From Ferdinandcohnia humi_A (lineage in GTDB: Bacteria > Bacillota > Bacilli > Bacillales > Bacillaceae_L): DNA of 64,000 bases. Within the stretch, counting starts at the first letter, position 1, and every line of letters begins with the position of its first letter. The notes under the pieces are model-generated. The model saw only the letters and a list, made by a program, of their open reading frames with translations. It was not told where the DNA came from and made no database searches. Both the position numbers and the translations under genes were made by a program. Below, piece by piece: positions 35,265 to 44,294 of this stretch. The DNA is taken from the NCBI GenBank assembly GCA_047608075.1, contig JBLKRX010000004.1, positions 62,001-126,000 of the forward strand, given 5' to 3'.

Positions 35265-35475
35265 GTTTAAGAAAACATACCCTGTGACGAAAGCTGACGT
35301 CATTCTTCCTCGAAAATGTACAGCATTTTTTTCGTGCGATGATTATGAATAGGAGCTTTCCATGTCCTGTGCAAGTCCAACAAGTAAATGTTCTGTGGGG
35401 CAAAAGAGACGCTCATTGACTATTCATTGCCACACGTTTTTGAGCTCGCGGGATGGGGTAGGTACTGGTACTGGG
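35265..35475. repeat. Dispersed repeat, family B copy 3
   Basis: In the rluB-spmB gap (35051-35531): CCATGTCCTGTGCAAGTCC, AACAAGTAAATGTTCTGTGG and CCACACGTTTTTGAGCTC, matching words at 23.8 kb. It lies over small spurious frames. I see no gene in the gap. Confidence 0.65.
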
Positions 35476-35507
35476 TTCAAAATTTTATACTTCCTATCCT
35501 TAAATAA

Positions 35508-35534
35508 AATAAAAAAACGCCGAGGGCGTTTTTA
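35508..35534 (-). terminator. Intrinsic terminator after spmB
   Basis: Arms AACGCC and GGCGTT with a three-base loop, then seven T residues on the minus strand. It overlaps the end of the spmB stop region. Confidence 0.85.
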
Positions 35535-36062
35535 TCCAAACATAATTGTTACAATTAGAATACTAGCAACAATACCTACTACATCTGCAAGTAGTCCAAC
35601 CTTCAAGGCATCTCCCATCTTTTTTATACCAACCGCACCAAAATAAACAGTTAATACATAAAAGGTTGTATCCGTGCTTCCCTGCATTGTAGAGGCTAAT
35701 CTTCCGATAAATGAGTCAGGTCCATACGTTGCGATGAGGTCTGTTGTCATACCTAGTGCGGCTGTTCCAGAAATTGGTCTGATTAAAGCTAATGGTAAGA
35801 CTTCTGCAGGAAAGCCAACAAAATCTAGAACTGGTCGGATTAGATTTACGAAAAACTCCATCGCACCTGAAGCTCTAAAAACGGAAATTGAAACAAGCAT
35901 ACCTACTAAAAAAGGGATAATTGAAAAGGCAATTTTTATTCCTTCTTTTCCACCTTCTGTAAAGGTTTCATATGTAGGAACCCTTCTTGCTGTACCATAT
36001 AGCAGGATAAATCCTATTAACACCGGAATAAGCCAGAGTGAGATAGTATTAATAACGTTCAT
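35532..36062 (-). CDS. spmB: Spore maturation protein SpmB
   Basis: A 176-residue membrane protein of the nucleoside-recognition (Gate) family. Hydrophobic segments include ISLWLIPVLIGFILLYG and a conserved IRPISGTAALGM. SpmA and SpmB are needed for spore core dehydration. It overlaps spmA by four bases. Confidence 0.93.
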   Translation of the reverse strand: MNVINTISLWLIPVLIGFILLYGTARRVPTYETFTEGGKEGIKIAFSIIPFLVGMLVSISVFRASGAMEFFVNLIRPVLDFVGFPAEVLPLALIRPISGTAALGMTTDLIATYGPDSFIGRLASTMQGSTDTTFYVLTVYFGAVGIKKMGDALKVGLLADVVGIVASILIVTIMFG

Positions 36063-36658
36063 TTTTTATGTTCACCCTTTCTTACTCTTCTATAATAGAA
36101 ATAACGATCGATAATAACTGCCCCCACAGTTGAACATATAGTTGCTAGTAACGTTGTCCCCACAATTTCTGTTGGATTTGCAGAATCATATGTCATACGG
36201 ATGGCAATTACTGTTGTAGGAATAAGAGTTAAGCTAGATGTATTGATTGCTAGGAAGGTAATCATGGAACGACTTGCAGATGCCTTTCCTCCATTAAGTT
36301 CCTTCAATTGTTCCATTGCTTTTATCCCCATTGGGGTCGCTGCATTCCCTAATCCAAACATGTTGGCTATCATGTTAGACAACATATAGCCCATTGCGGG
36401 GTGATTAACAGGTACTTCTGGGAATAAGCGACTTACTATAGGTCGGAAGAGTCTAGAAAGCTTTTCTAATAACCCTGCCTCCTGGGCAATTCTCATTAAT
36501 CCTAGCCAAAAGACAAGTATGCTAATTAATCCAATACAAATAGTAACCGCTTCTGTTGCACCTTTAAAAATAGCCTCGTTAACCTCATTAATTGTCCCAT
36601 TTACAATTGCAAAAATAATACCAATAATTGTCATAGCAACCCATATATAATTTACCAT
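36059..36658 (-). CDS. spmA: Spore maturation protein SpmA
   Basis: A 199-residue nucleoside-recognition family membrane protein (NMIANMFGLGNAATPMGIKA motif). It sits between dacB and spmB, two bases after dacB. Partner of SpmB in spore dehydration and heat resistance. Confidence 0.93.
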   Translation of the reverse strand: MVNYIWVAMTIIGIIFAIVNGTINEVNEAIFKGATEAVTICIGLISILVFWLGLMRIAQEAGLLEKLSRLFRPIVSRLFPEVPVNHPAMGYMLSNMIANMFGLGNAATPMGIKAMEQLKELNGGKASASRSMITFLAINTSSLTLIPTTVIAIRMTYDSANPTEIVGTTLLATICSTVGAVIIDRYFYYRRVRKGEHKK

Positions 36659-36660
36659 TG

Positions 36661-37806
36661 TTATTTAACCCCTAATATAACTATAAAAATGCTTCTGAGC
36701 GTATCCCAAAAGGATTCCTTCGGTTTTTCAACGTTCCCGTTATCAAAGTAAATAGGCATTTCCTCAATCGTTTGGTCCCCTAGATTTACCGTAAGCGTTC
36801 CTACCGTATCAGGAACATTCTTGGCATTCCGCCACTTTTTCTCGTCCGGTTTAATAAAGTTAATTGATACTTTTATTTCATCCCTTTCTTCTTTGGTAAG
36901 GGGGTATACAAAACTATGATCAACAAATACCTTTCCTTTATAGAAACTATTATTAACTTTTTCAAGTTCGCCTTCTTTTACAATTTTAACTAAATCATAC
37001 GTATTAAAGCTTGTATTGAACATTTGCATATGATCGTTCCAGTCATCGGAAGCGTTAATCGTAACAGCTATTAGCTCGACTCCATCCTTTTTAGCAGTAG
37101 ATACTAAGGTTCTCTTTGCCCGCTTGGTATAACCGGTTTTACCTCCAGTGCTATATGGATAAAGTCGAGTTAGCAGTTTATTTTTATTTCTCCAGACTCG
37201 GTCCCATTTTTCATTTGGGTTAGGTGCACGATATACCTTCGTACCAAAAATTTCTCTGAATGTTTCATTCGTCATTGCGTATTTTGTCAAAATGGCCATA
37301 TCATATGCAGTTGAATAGTGATTTTCATGATCATCCAAGCCATGCGGATTTGCAAACTCTGTATTTTGCATTCCTATCTCAGCTGCTTTTTGGTTCATTA
37401 AAAATACAAAGCCATCAAGACTTCCTCCTACATGTTCTGCAATTGCAACGGCAGAATCATTTCCTGAACGCAGCATTAATCCATATACTAGGTGTTCAAG
37501 CTTAATTTTTTCATTGGGTTGCAAATATAAAGAAGATCCCTCAGTACGAACTGCTTTTTCACTCACCTTTACCATTTCATCCATTCTTCCAGATTCAATC
37601 GCAAGGAGTGCTGTCATGATTTTCGTTATACTAGCAATTCTCATCTTTGTGAAAGCATTTTTTTCGAACAAAATTCTTCCAGACTCTTGTTCTATTAAAA
37701 TGGCACTTTTTGCACTAACAGAAAGCGCACTCGTTTTTTGAGGAAGAATAGCCAGGAGAACCATCAATACTATTAGCATAATAAATCTTCTGCGAAAAAA
37801 CGTCAT
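36661..37806 (-). CDS. dacB: D-alanyl-D-alanine carboxypeptidase DacB (PBP5*)
   Basis: A 381-residue secreted penicillin-binding protein that trims cross-linking peptides in spore cortex. After a signal peptide (about 1-28) the three active-site boxes are in order: SITK (SxxK), SGN and KTG. A C-terminal PBP5_C domain and an amphipathic tail follow. I used the ATG at 37806 with GGGGA upstream, giving the 382-residue Bacillus length; the longer frame starts 16 codons earlier. It leads the dacB-spmA-spmB operon. Confidence 0.93.
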   Translation of the reverse strand: MTFFRRRFIMLIVLMVLLAILPQKTSALSVSAKSAILIEQESGRILFEKNAFTKMRIASITKIMTALLAIESGRMDEMVKVSEKAVRTEGSSLYLQPNEKIKLEHLVYGLMLRSGNDSAVAIAEHVGGSLDGFVFLMNQKAAEIGMQNTEFANPHGLDDHENHYSTAYDMAILTKYAMTNETFREIFGTKVYRAPNPNEKWDRVWRNKNKLLTRLYPYSTGGKTGYTKRAKRTLVSTAKKDGVELIAVTINASDDWNDHMQMFNTSFNTYDLVKIVKEGELEKVNNSFYKGKVFVDHSFVYPLTKEERDEIKVSINFIKPDEKKWRNAKNVPDTVGTLTVNLGDQTIEEMPIYFDNGNVEKPKESFWDTLRSIFIVILGVK

Positions 37807-37979
37807 TCGATCCCCGTCCCCTTTTGCTGTTTTGTACATGTTTATGCAAAACATGTCCTACTATATGAATAAAATATGTACAATCCATAGAAGAGAAATG
37901 AAATTCAAAAAGCGATAAGGGACCACACAACTTATATAAAACTTCTAACTTTTGAAATAGGCGACTTTCGAAATAATTA

Positions 37980-38060
37980 CATGAACAAAAGCGCAAGATA
38001 AAAACTGGCTATGCGCTTGAGCTGAACGTGGATAGACCTAGTTATCCACTACAATAAATT
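37980..38060. repeat. Dispersed repeat, family B fragment
   Basis: The dacB-sodF gap (37807-38115) contains GAACAAAAGCGCAAG, matching the 23.73-kb copy, then GCGCTTGAGC and GTGGATAGACC. No gene is seen. Confidence 0.45.
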
Positions 38061-38079
38061 TATGTTGTTTCCTATTACA

Positions 38080-38107
38080 AAAAAAATACTGACCGCTTTA
38101 GGTCAGC
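38080..38107 (-). terminator. Intrinsic terminator after sodF
   Basis: Arms CTGACC and GGTCAG with a TAAAGC loop, followed on the minus strand by eight T residues. Confidence 0.88.
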
Positions 38108-38115
38108 GTTAATAC

Positions 38116-39003
38116 TTAATATTGTTTCCACTGTAATTTTGAAGCTTCTTGAAAACGGTGTTCGACTTCCATCCAATTTACAACATTCCACCAATTTTTC
38201 ACATATTCTTCCCGTACATTTTTATATTGCAAATAATAAGCGTGCTCCCAGACATCTAACACTAACAATGGGATTGTGTCCCACTGAGTCATATGTTGGT
38301 GCTTTTCAGCTTGTAATATTTCTAAACGTCCAGAACGTGGAGCCCATACTAATATAGCCCAACCCACTCCCTCTGCTTTATTAGCAGCTTCTGAAAAATG
38401 CTTTTTAAACTGGTCGAAGCTACCAAAGTCACGGTTTATTTGTCTTAGTAACGCTCGTCCAGGTATACCACCACCTTTCGGTTTCATAACATTCCAGAAA
38501 ATCGTGTGTAAATAATGTCCAGAACCATGGAATGCAGCCTCTCTCTCCCAATGTTTAAGTAACTCATAATTTCCCGTTTCTCGGGCTTGCTGCATCATTC
38601 TCTCAGCCTTGTTTAATCCATCCACATAACTTCTATGATGCTTATCGTGATGTAGCCTCATGATTTCACTAGAAATGTATGGCTCAAGAGCATCATAGGA
38701 ATAAGGTAATGGTGGCAGTTGGTGCTGACCTATTCCTACTCTTCTTACATCTGTCCCCTCTTCACTTCGTTGACTTGAAGAACCGTTTAGACATTCGTTA
38801 TACAGCTCATTCATGTGATTTTGAAGTTCAAGTAATAAAGTGGTTGTAGCATTGCCCTCTATCGAATCTACTAACTTTTCAAACTCACTTATTTTGACTG
38901 TCAATTCTTCAGTTCTACTATTTTTTGTGAATTGTTTCATTTCTGCAAACCACTTCTTCACATCACTAATGTATTCTTGAAGCTTTTCAGAACTATTCAT
39001 CAA
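38116..39003 (-). CDS. sodF: Superoxide dismutase with N-terminal extension (SodF type)
   Basis: A 295-residue Fe/Mn superoxide dismutase. Residues of about 1-90 are an unrelated helical extension; the SOD part starts at HQLPPLPYSYDALEPYIS. Metal ligands are intact: LHHDKHH, GHYLHTIFW and DVWEHAYYL. It resembles B. subtilis SodF, which carries a similar extension and is distinct from SodA. Metal choice cannot be read from the sequence. Its place between dacB and DUF2935 is not that of B. subtilis. Confidence 0.9.
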   Translation of the reverse strand: MMNSSEKLQEYISDVKKWFAEMKQFTKNSRTEELTVKISEFEKLVDSIEGNATTTLLLELQNHMNELYNECLNGSSSQRSEEGTDVRRVGIGQHQLPPLPYSYDALEPYISSEIMRLHHDKHHRSYVDGLNKAERMMQQARETGNYELLKHWEREAAFHGSGHYLHTIFWNVMKPKGGGIPGRALLRQINRDFGSFDQFKKHFSEAANKAEGVGWAILVWAPRSGRLEILQAEKHQHMTQWDTIPLLVLDVWEHAYYLQYKNVREEYVKNWWNVVNWMEVEHRFQEASKLQWKQY

Positions 39004-39184
39004 GATCCTCCCTCTCCTATAATCGTCTATATCGTATGCAGTTTCTCTATAATCGTGACAAGGAACTATCTAGAACTCCACTCACCCTTTTGGGCAATTC
39101 ATCATATGCATAGGTATAAAAGAAAACTGTACTAATGTTTATAATCAGTGAATTCTATTTTCGAACATATGGGAGGTATACTAC

Positions 39185-39997
39185 ATGAATGGTACGTTTC
39201 ACAATGACGCTTTATTTGAAACGAAGTTTTGGATGCAAATTTTAGGCGATCATAGCCGTTTTATCTATGATTCATTAGCTCCGAGCGAGATTGAAAGAAT
39301 CGAAAAGGCAAAGCGCTTCAGGAACCTATTTGATCATCTACTACAATTGGTACAAGAGCCAATTGATACGGAAAATCTTTTATTGGTTATTAATGAAGGA
39401 AGGACTGTCGGAGAGCAGATGCGGCATTTCAAATTAGATATTATAAAAGCACATTTAATAGGTGATGTAAAGATTAGCTTATCGCCATCGTTTATAAATC
39501 ATATGGTTAATGAGTTAGATGAGTGGCTACGTGTATCAAGCTTTCTAATTGAAGGCAAACCAGTGCCTATTTTACATTCATTACATCACCATCTTTTATG
39601 GCTATTAGATGCTGCAGGTCATGCAGGGGGTATTCTATCTAATTTAGATCATGTAGAAAAAAAGCTAATCAAAAAAAGCGAACAGTATACAAAGGAATGG
39701 GAGGACTTTTATTTAAAAGCAGTTGAATTAGTCGGTTTTTTACGAACAAATCAATTGGACTTTCCTGCACTTTCAAAATTCAATCATGATGTTGAATTAG
39801 AGATGAAGATTTTCAAGGGATTTTTAGAAGAATTAGAGGAAATGGAATTAAATAAGGAAATACTAGGAGTCTTAACACCACTTATGGCTGATCATATGGC
39901 ACGTGAGGAATGCTATTACCTAACCAAACTCGCGGAGACTACAAAGGAAATTCAGCAACCTGATTGCGATCCCACTACGCCACGTACAACTACCTAA
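39185..39997 (+). CDS. DUF2935 protein
   Basis: A 270-residue largely helical cytosolic protein of the DUF2935 family, found in Bacillus and Clostridium. Repeated His and Glu positions in helices (EQMRHFKLDIIKAHL, HHHLLWLLDAAGHAG, ADHMAREECYYL) suggest a four-helix bundle that may bind metal. Function is unknown. GGGAGG precedes the ATG. It is divergent from sodF. Confidence 0.82.
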   Translation: MNGTFHNDALFETKFWMQILGDHSRFIYDSLAPSEIERIEKAKRFRNLFDHLLQLVQEPIDTENLLLVINEGRTVGEQMRHFKLDIIKAHLIGDVKISLSPSFINHMVNELDEWLRVSSFLIEGKPVPILHSLHHHLLWLLDAAGHAGGILSNLDHVEKKLIKKSEQYTKEWEDFYLKAVELVGFLRTNQLDFPALSKFNHDVELEMKIFKGFLEELEEMELNKEILGVLTPLMADHMAREECYYLTKLAETTKEIQQPDCDPTTPRTTT

Positions 39998-40054
39998 TAA
40001 AACACAGGACGTGTTCCCCTTTTTAAAAGGAGTCATTCGTCCTGTGTTTTATTA
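39996..40054. terminator. Bidirectional terminator between DUF2935 gene and ypuI
   Basis: Sixteen-base arms AATAAAACACAGGACG and CGTCCTGTGTTTTATT with T residues on the plus side and the mirror on the minus side. It overlaps the ypuI stop. Confidence 0.88.
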
Positions 40055-40540
40055 TTTTGATTGTTGCATTTTTGTTCGATAATCGGTTTCATAATATTCT
40101 AGTTCTTCTCTAATAGCTTGAAAATTGCCTTCAAGAGAGGTGAGTACATTATGTAAGGATGTTGGCGGCATTTTCCTAAATTTTAGTGAATTTTTACCAG
40201 TATAGGCAGATCGACTATCTTCATACCACATATCGCTTTTCGGGGTAAAAAACTCTTCAATGCATTGATGATATACACGATAAAGAACTTTTTCTGCGGC
40301 TGCTTTTCTGAAAGGTTCATTTGAGAGGACAACACGTATAGCATCCAAGCATTCCTCACTAAAAACAACTAGCCTTCTTATATTCGAAAGTAACACCTCA
40401 TAATACTCTCTTTCTCCTGGTGTTTCTTCAAGTAAAGAATGGATTGTTGTTTCGTTTAAGTACGTTCCTAGTGTTGTTACAGTATACCTTAAAAAGCTTT
40501 CAACCTGTTCTGTCTGTGATTTAACAATCATATTCCCCAT
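40052..40540 (-). CDS. ypuI: YpuI-family protein
   Basis: A 162-residue helical cytosolic protein, assigned to ypuI by position between dacB/spm and scpB. B. subtilis YpuI (about 179) has unknown function. I start it at ATG 40540 after GGGGGT; the frame runs 11 codons further up but without a site. Motifs such as ETPGEREYYEVLLSNIRRLV are not informative. Confidence 0.75.
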   Translation of the reverse strand: MGNMIVKSQTEQVESFLRYTVTTLGTYLNETTIHSLLEETPGEREYYEVLLSNIRRLVVFSEECLDAIRVVLSNEPFRKAAAEKVLYRVYHQCIEEFFTPKSDMWYEDSRSAYTGKNSLKFRKMPPTSLHNVLTSLEGNFQAIREELEYYETDYRTKMQQSK

Positions 40541-40580
40541 TACTATACCCCCATATACGTTATGGATATTCAAAATGCAA

Positions 40581-40994
40581 TTATAAAGCTATAAATTCAA
40601 GAGGTGACTTTAGCTCAAAGTGGTTTTGTTGTGTAAGTTGATTTACCAAAGTTTGAAGTTTATCAAATTGAATTCCCTTAAAATGATCTTCAAATTCTCG
40701 CTGATTATTACAATATAATCGTTTGCGATGTCGATAACCTGGATTCTTTAGGAGACAAACTAAAGCAACAATATCCTTAAAATGAACCTCCTTTGAGTCA
40801 AATGTAAATATCGGATCCTCTTTAAATGGAGTAAATGATGAAAATTGTTCATCAAAATGACGAAGATACAACACGTGAAATGTCTTTTCCTCCCCATCTT
40901 CAACGAAAGTTACCTCTGAACGGTTGAAGAAATCCTCGAATGTATTCGATTTTGATTTTTCAAGTTCATACCCAGTAATATGTTTTATTTTCAA
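40581..40994 (-). CDS. Hypothetical protein between ypuI and scpB
   Basis: A 137-residue soluble acidic/aromatic protein I do not recognise. I start it at TTG 40994 because GAGGTG lies six bases upstream; an ATG 11 codons earlier is in frame but has no site. No transmembrane segment or catalytic motif is seen. It may be a lineage gene in the scp-ypuI cluster. Confidence 0.55.
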   Translation of the reverse strand: MKIKHITGYELEKSKSNTFEDFFNRSEVTFVEDGEEKTFHVLYLRHFDEQFSSFTPFKEDPIFTFDSKEVHFKDIVALVCLLKNPGYRHRKRLYCNNQREFEDHFKGIQFDKLQTLVNQLTQQNHFELKSPLEFIAL

Positions 40995-41072
40995 ACTATT
41001 CACCTCATAACTAGTACCATTTTCCATTTTAGTTTCTTATATAATACCATATAGATAGTGATAAAGGTCATT

Positions 41073-41663
41073 CTAATTAGAATCATCCATTGTTTCTTGG
41101 AATCTTTCAAAAAATAAATCCGCTTCTTCCTGAACAAATTGTTCATCAATCTTGTCCGGTAATGGCGGTAATTCCTTAATCGTTTTTAAACCAAAGTACT
41201 CCAAAAATTCCTTAGTGGTACCATATAGAATTGCCCTACCCGTGCCTTCTACCCTTCCTACTTCTTTTATTAATGCCTTAGCAGTTAGGGTGTGAATTGG
41301 TCTTTCTGTCTTAACTCCACGGATTTCTTCAATCTCTGTTCTTGTAATAGGCTGACGATATGCAATAATCGCAAGAGTTTCTAATGCTGCCTGTGACAAT
41401 GAAGTAGAAGAAGGAGATTCAACTAGCTTTTTTAGATATGATGCATGCTCCTTTTTTGTGGTCAACTGGTAAGTACCAGCAACTTCTAATAGATGGATAC
41501 CGCGTTCAGGCATATCATAATCTTCTTTTAGCTCATTAATAATGTCTAAAGCAGTATGTTCATTTATATCAAGTACGACAGAAATTTGCTTTAACGTTAG
41601 ACCCTCATCACCCGCGGCAAATAGCAAGCCTTCTATAATAGCTTTCCAATCTACTAATTTCAT
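41073..41663 (-). CDS. scpB: Segregation and condensation protein ScpB
   Basis: A 196-residue protein with two winged-helix domains, which dimerises and binds ScpA in the SMC condensin. The signature LSQAALETLAIIAYRQPITR is present, followed by EIEEIRGV. It overlaps nothing and follows scpA by six bases. Matches B. subtilis ScpB (about 197). Confidence 0.96.
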   Translation of the reverse strand: MKLVDWKAIIEGLLFAAGDEGLTLKQISVVLDINEHTALDIINELKEDYDMPERGIHLLEVAGTYQLTTKKEHASYLKKLVESPSSTSLSQAALETLAIIAYRQPITRTEIEEIRGVKTERPIHTLTAKALIKEVGRVEGTGRAILYGTTKEFLEYFGLKTIKELPPLPDKIDEQFVQEEADLFFERFQETMDDSN

Positions 41664-41669
41664 TTTTGG

Positions 41670-42422
41670 TTAACTCCTTTCCAAACTCGATATAAAAATA
41701 TCTGAAAAGTTGTTCTGTTGTTCAATTAAAATGAGATTATTCTTCATTAATTCAAGAATGGCTAGGAATGTAACAACGACGTGATTTTTATCATGATATG
41801 GAAAGAGCTCTGAAAACTTTTTCCTCCCTTTAAATCCTTTTAACTCACTTATTATTTCTTCCATACGTCTTTCAATCGGTATTTCTTGGCGAGCAATTCT
41901 TGTTGATAAAGGTTTTTGCAATTTTTTTCTACGCAACAGCTTTTGAAAAGCACTAAGCATATCATATAAATTTACATCTAAAGAACGGTCCATATTTACA
42001 TCTTTCGCAAATTCACTTAAATCACTTGGAGGTTTTGTAAACAATTGAGATCGCTCTTCTTCTAATACCTTTAAATCCTCTGCAGCTTCCTTATACTTTC
42101 GGTACTCTATTAATCTCATCATGAGCTCTTCTCGAGGATCTTCTTCATACTCAATTTCCATTTCGCCCTCAACCAGCTCTTCTTCTTGCTTTGGAAGCAG
42201 CATCTTGCTTTTTATTGCTAAAAGCGTTGCTGCCATTACAAGATACTCACTAGCAATATCTAATTGGAGCTCTTTCATTGCATGAATATACAATAGGTAC
42301 TGCTCTGTAATTTCAGCAACAGGAATATCATAAATATCTATCTCTAATCGATTTATTAGATGCAAAAGAAGGTCTAATGGACCTTCAAAGGAATCGATCT
42401 TTACACTATAATGCTCTTGCAC
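41670..42422 (-). CDS. scpA: Segregation and condensation protein ScpA (kleisin)
   Basis: A 250-residue kleisin linking the SMC heads with ScpB. The N-terminal VKIDSFEGPLDLLLHLI and C-terminal winged helix are present. I start it at GTG 42422 after GGTGGGA. The open frame continues 19 codons upstream to 42479, but that part lies in a dispersed repeat and B. subtilis ScpA (251) starts here. So the longer start is probably spurious. Confidence 0.94.
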   Translation of the reverse strand: MQEHYSVKIDSFEGPLDLLLHLINRLEIDIYDIPVAEITEQYLLYIHAMKELQLDIASEYLVMAATLLAIKSKMLLPKQEEELVEGEMEIEYEEDPREELMMRLIEYRKYKEAAEDLKVLEEERSQLFTKPPSDLSEFAKDVNMDRSLDVNLYDMLSAFQKLLRRKKLQKPLSTRIARQEIPIERRMEEIISELKGFKGRKKFSELFPYHDKNHVVVTFLAILELMKNNLILIEQQNNFSDIFISSLERS

Positions 42423-42464
42423 ATATATCCCACCATTAATTAGAAAAGCGTAGGCGTCTTGCTC

Positions 42465-42552
42465 AGCCCTGACAAGCAAATGTACAGTGGCAATCTCTTG
42501 CCACGCGTTTTGACCTCTTCAGGCTAGGCCGCTTGCGCTTGACATTGAAAAC
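42465..42552. repeat. Dispersed repeat, family B copy 4
   Basis: CTGACAAGCAAATGTACAGTGG followed by CAATCTCTTGCCACGCG, and GCCGCTTGCGCTTG near the end, match words of the 23.8-kb copy. It covers the upstream, probably false, start of scpA. The rest of the 42480-42857 gap shows no gene. Confidence 0.6.
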
Positions 42553-42857
42553 TTTGTTCAAAAATTTATACTTTATCATTCTTAAAATCATAAAACTTTC
42601 AAAAAGCCTGTCATATTATTGTATCACATTAAAGTGAAACTTCAATCAGTATTAGACTCTTAGGGCTACAAGTTCAACATACCACCAAAAGATTGAGATT
42701 TTTTCTTTAAAACATAATTCTTTTCAATAAGAACAAGGTACGCACCAAAAATTATTCTAAATAATTAGGGTGGATCCATGGCAATCGCCCACACACGAAT
42801 AAGGAAAACTCATACTATAACTGTGTAACAAAGATATTGAATAGGAGGTAATTACGT

Positions 42858-42947
42858 ATGGGTGAAGGATATTCTTTTGGAGGCGGATTTGCCTTAATCG
42901 TAGTATTGTTTATTCTTTTAATTATTGTTGGAGCTGCTTGGTTCTAA
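42858..42947 (+). CDS. YjcZ-family sporulation peptide
   Basis: A 29-residue peptide, MGEGYSFGGGFALIVVLF..., with a Gly-rich start and one hydrophobic segment ending AAWF. This is the YjcZ/TIGR01732 pattern of Bacillus sporulation peptides. AGGAGGT lies well placed before the ATG. It has its own terminator, so it is a real, single-gene unit too short for standard calling. Confidence 0.85.
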   Translation: MGEGYSFGGGFALIVVLFILLIIVGAAWF

Positions 42948-42969
42948 GATAACAAACATTTTAAATGAT

Positions 42970-43008
42970 GGTAAAGTGTTCAGCTACAAGCTGAACACTT
43001 TACCTTTT
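42970..43008 (+). terminator. Intrinsic terminator after the YjcZ-like gene
   Basis: Arms GTAAAGTGTTCAGCT and AGCTGAACACTTTAC, loop ACA, then TTTT. Confidence 0.85.
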
Positions 43009-43076
43009 CCATGATTTGGTTCTCTTTCTGTGATAAACTACATTTACATAGTGTTAAAAAGGAGTGTTGTTTTATT

Positions 43077-43607
43077 TTGTATCCAAAAGCATATATTGAT
43101 TATCTAATATACTTTCACTGTGATAGAGATTACTTTGAGTGTCACGAAATTTTAGAAGAACATTGGAAAATGGATAGTGTCGATAAAAGAAAAACCTACT
43201 GGGTTGCTTTAATCCAAATTGCGGTTTCACTTTATCATCATAGACGAGGAAATTTTGCAGGAGCGTTACGCATGATGAAAAGTGCGATATCAATCATTAA
43301 TGAGGAGAAGAATGCTATCCAACAATTGGGTTTACAGGTTGAGGAATTGGTAGACCAATTACAACAGAAACTCGAAGACATTCAAAATGGGTTACCATAT
43401 AAAAGCATAAACTTACCAATAAATGACTCTAAACTTTTATCTACATGTGTATCCATCTCTGAAAGAGCCGGGAAATCCTGGGGGAAGCCTAGTGATATAA
43501 CTAACAAACAATTAATTGATAAGCACCGGTTACGAGACCGCAGTGACGTAATTGAAGAAAGAGAAAAACAAATTAGACGAAAACAAAAGGAACGTCAAGG
43601 AAGATAA
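43077..43607 (+). CDS. ypuF: DUF309 protein YpuF
   Basis: A 176-residue protein of the DUF309 family. The N-terminal motif HCDRDYFECHEILEEHWK and RRGNFAGALRMM are diagnostic. I start it at TTG 43077 since the conserved start is LYPKAY and AAAGGAG lies upstream; no ATG is nearby. Function is unknown. Its B. subtilis homologue is in the same rib-scp neighbourhood. Confidence 0.82.
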   Translation: MYPKAYIDYLIYFHCDRDYFECHEILEEHWKMDSVDKRKTYWVALIQIAVSLYHHRRGNFAGALRMMKSAISIINEEKNAIQQLGLQVEELVDQLQQKLEDIQNGLPYKSINLPINDSKLLSTCVSISERAGKSWGKPSDITNKQLIDKHRLRDRSDVIEEREKQIRRKQKERQGR

Positions 43608-43619
43608 TTGTCGAGAAGT

Positions 43620-43655
43620 CAAAAAGGGACAGTCATTTGACCGTCCCTAACAATT
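43620..43655. terminator. Bidirectional terminator between ypuF and ribT
   Basis: Arms AGGGAC(A)GTC and GAC(C)GTCCCT with an ATTT loop lie between convergent ypuF and ribT. T residues follow on the minus strand (AGGGAC read as CCCTTTTTGAC). Confidence 0.75.
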
Positions 43656-44006
43656 TTCCTCTGAAAAATCGCATTTCTCAAAAAAAGCAGCAGTATGTTC
43701 ATTTGGTTTTAGTTCTTTATTTGGGAATGTTTCTTTAAGGGCCTTCACCATTTTCTTCCCAATCCCCTGGTAACGATGGGATGGGTTAACACATATATGT
43801 TGAATTTCCACTTGATCCCCATCACGAATTGTTGTTCCGATAATTCCTACGATATCTTCTTCCTTCCATAAGAATAACTGCTTTGTATCATCTGTTTCAT
43901 ATTGCTTCATGGTTGATTGCAGATTCTTTAAATCCTTTTCTGTAGGCATAAACGAAAGAAGCCCCATTGCGATTTTTTCATAATTCTTTTTATAGCGAAT
44001 TAGCAT
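43647..44006 (-). CDS. ribT: GNAT acetyltransferase RibT
   Basis: A 119-residue GNAT-fold protein with the acetyl-CoA pocket HRYQGIGKKM. RibT lies at the end of the Bacillus rib operon; its acetyl acceptor is unknown. Here about 290 bases separate it from ribH. It could be co-transcribed or separate. Confidence 0.88.
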   Translation of the reverse strand: MLIRYKKNYEKIAMGLLSFMPTEKDLKNLQSTMKQYETDDTKQLFLWKEEDIVGIIGTTIRDGDQVEIQHICVNPSHRYQGIGKKMVKALKETFPNKELKPNEHTAAFFEKCDFSEENC

Positions 44007-44294
44007 ACAAATCCCTCATTATCGAAAAAACTTTCCGACTATTGAACTAGCCTTGATATATTAATTAAGAGTACCATTTTCTATTGTTTTTTTCCATAGT
44101 CTTTTTTTAAGAGAAAGGCTCTGTTACATTTTACTTTAGGAAAAATCGGGTTACTGTTGACATGCAATTTAAAAGCTTTCTTAGGTGAAAAACTTGTTCT
44201 TACCCCTTGACTTAATACTCCGCATTACATGTTTAATTCTCTTAAATTTAAATTATATCCAAAAATAACAAAAATGATACAGTTAAAATATTGT
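44007..44294. other. Spacer between ribT and ribH
   Basis: An AT-rich spacer with T-rich tracts. I found no gene, repeat or clear terminator in it. Confidence 0.5.

Noticed and set aside
35221..35646. Frames around 35.2-35.6 kb
   Set aside because: They cover another copy of the repeat and run into antisense spmB.
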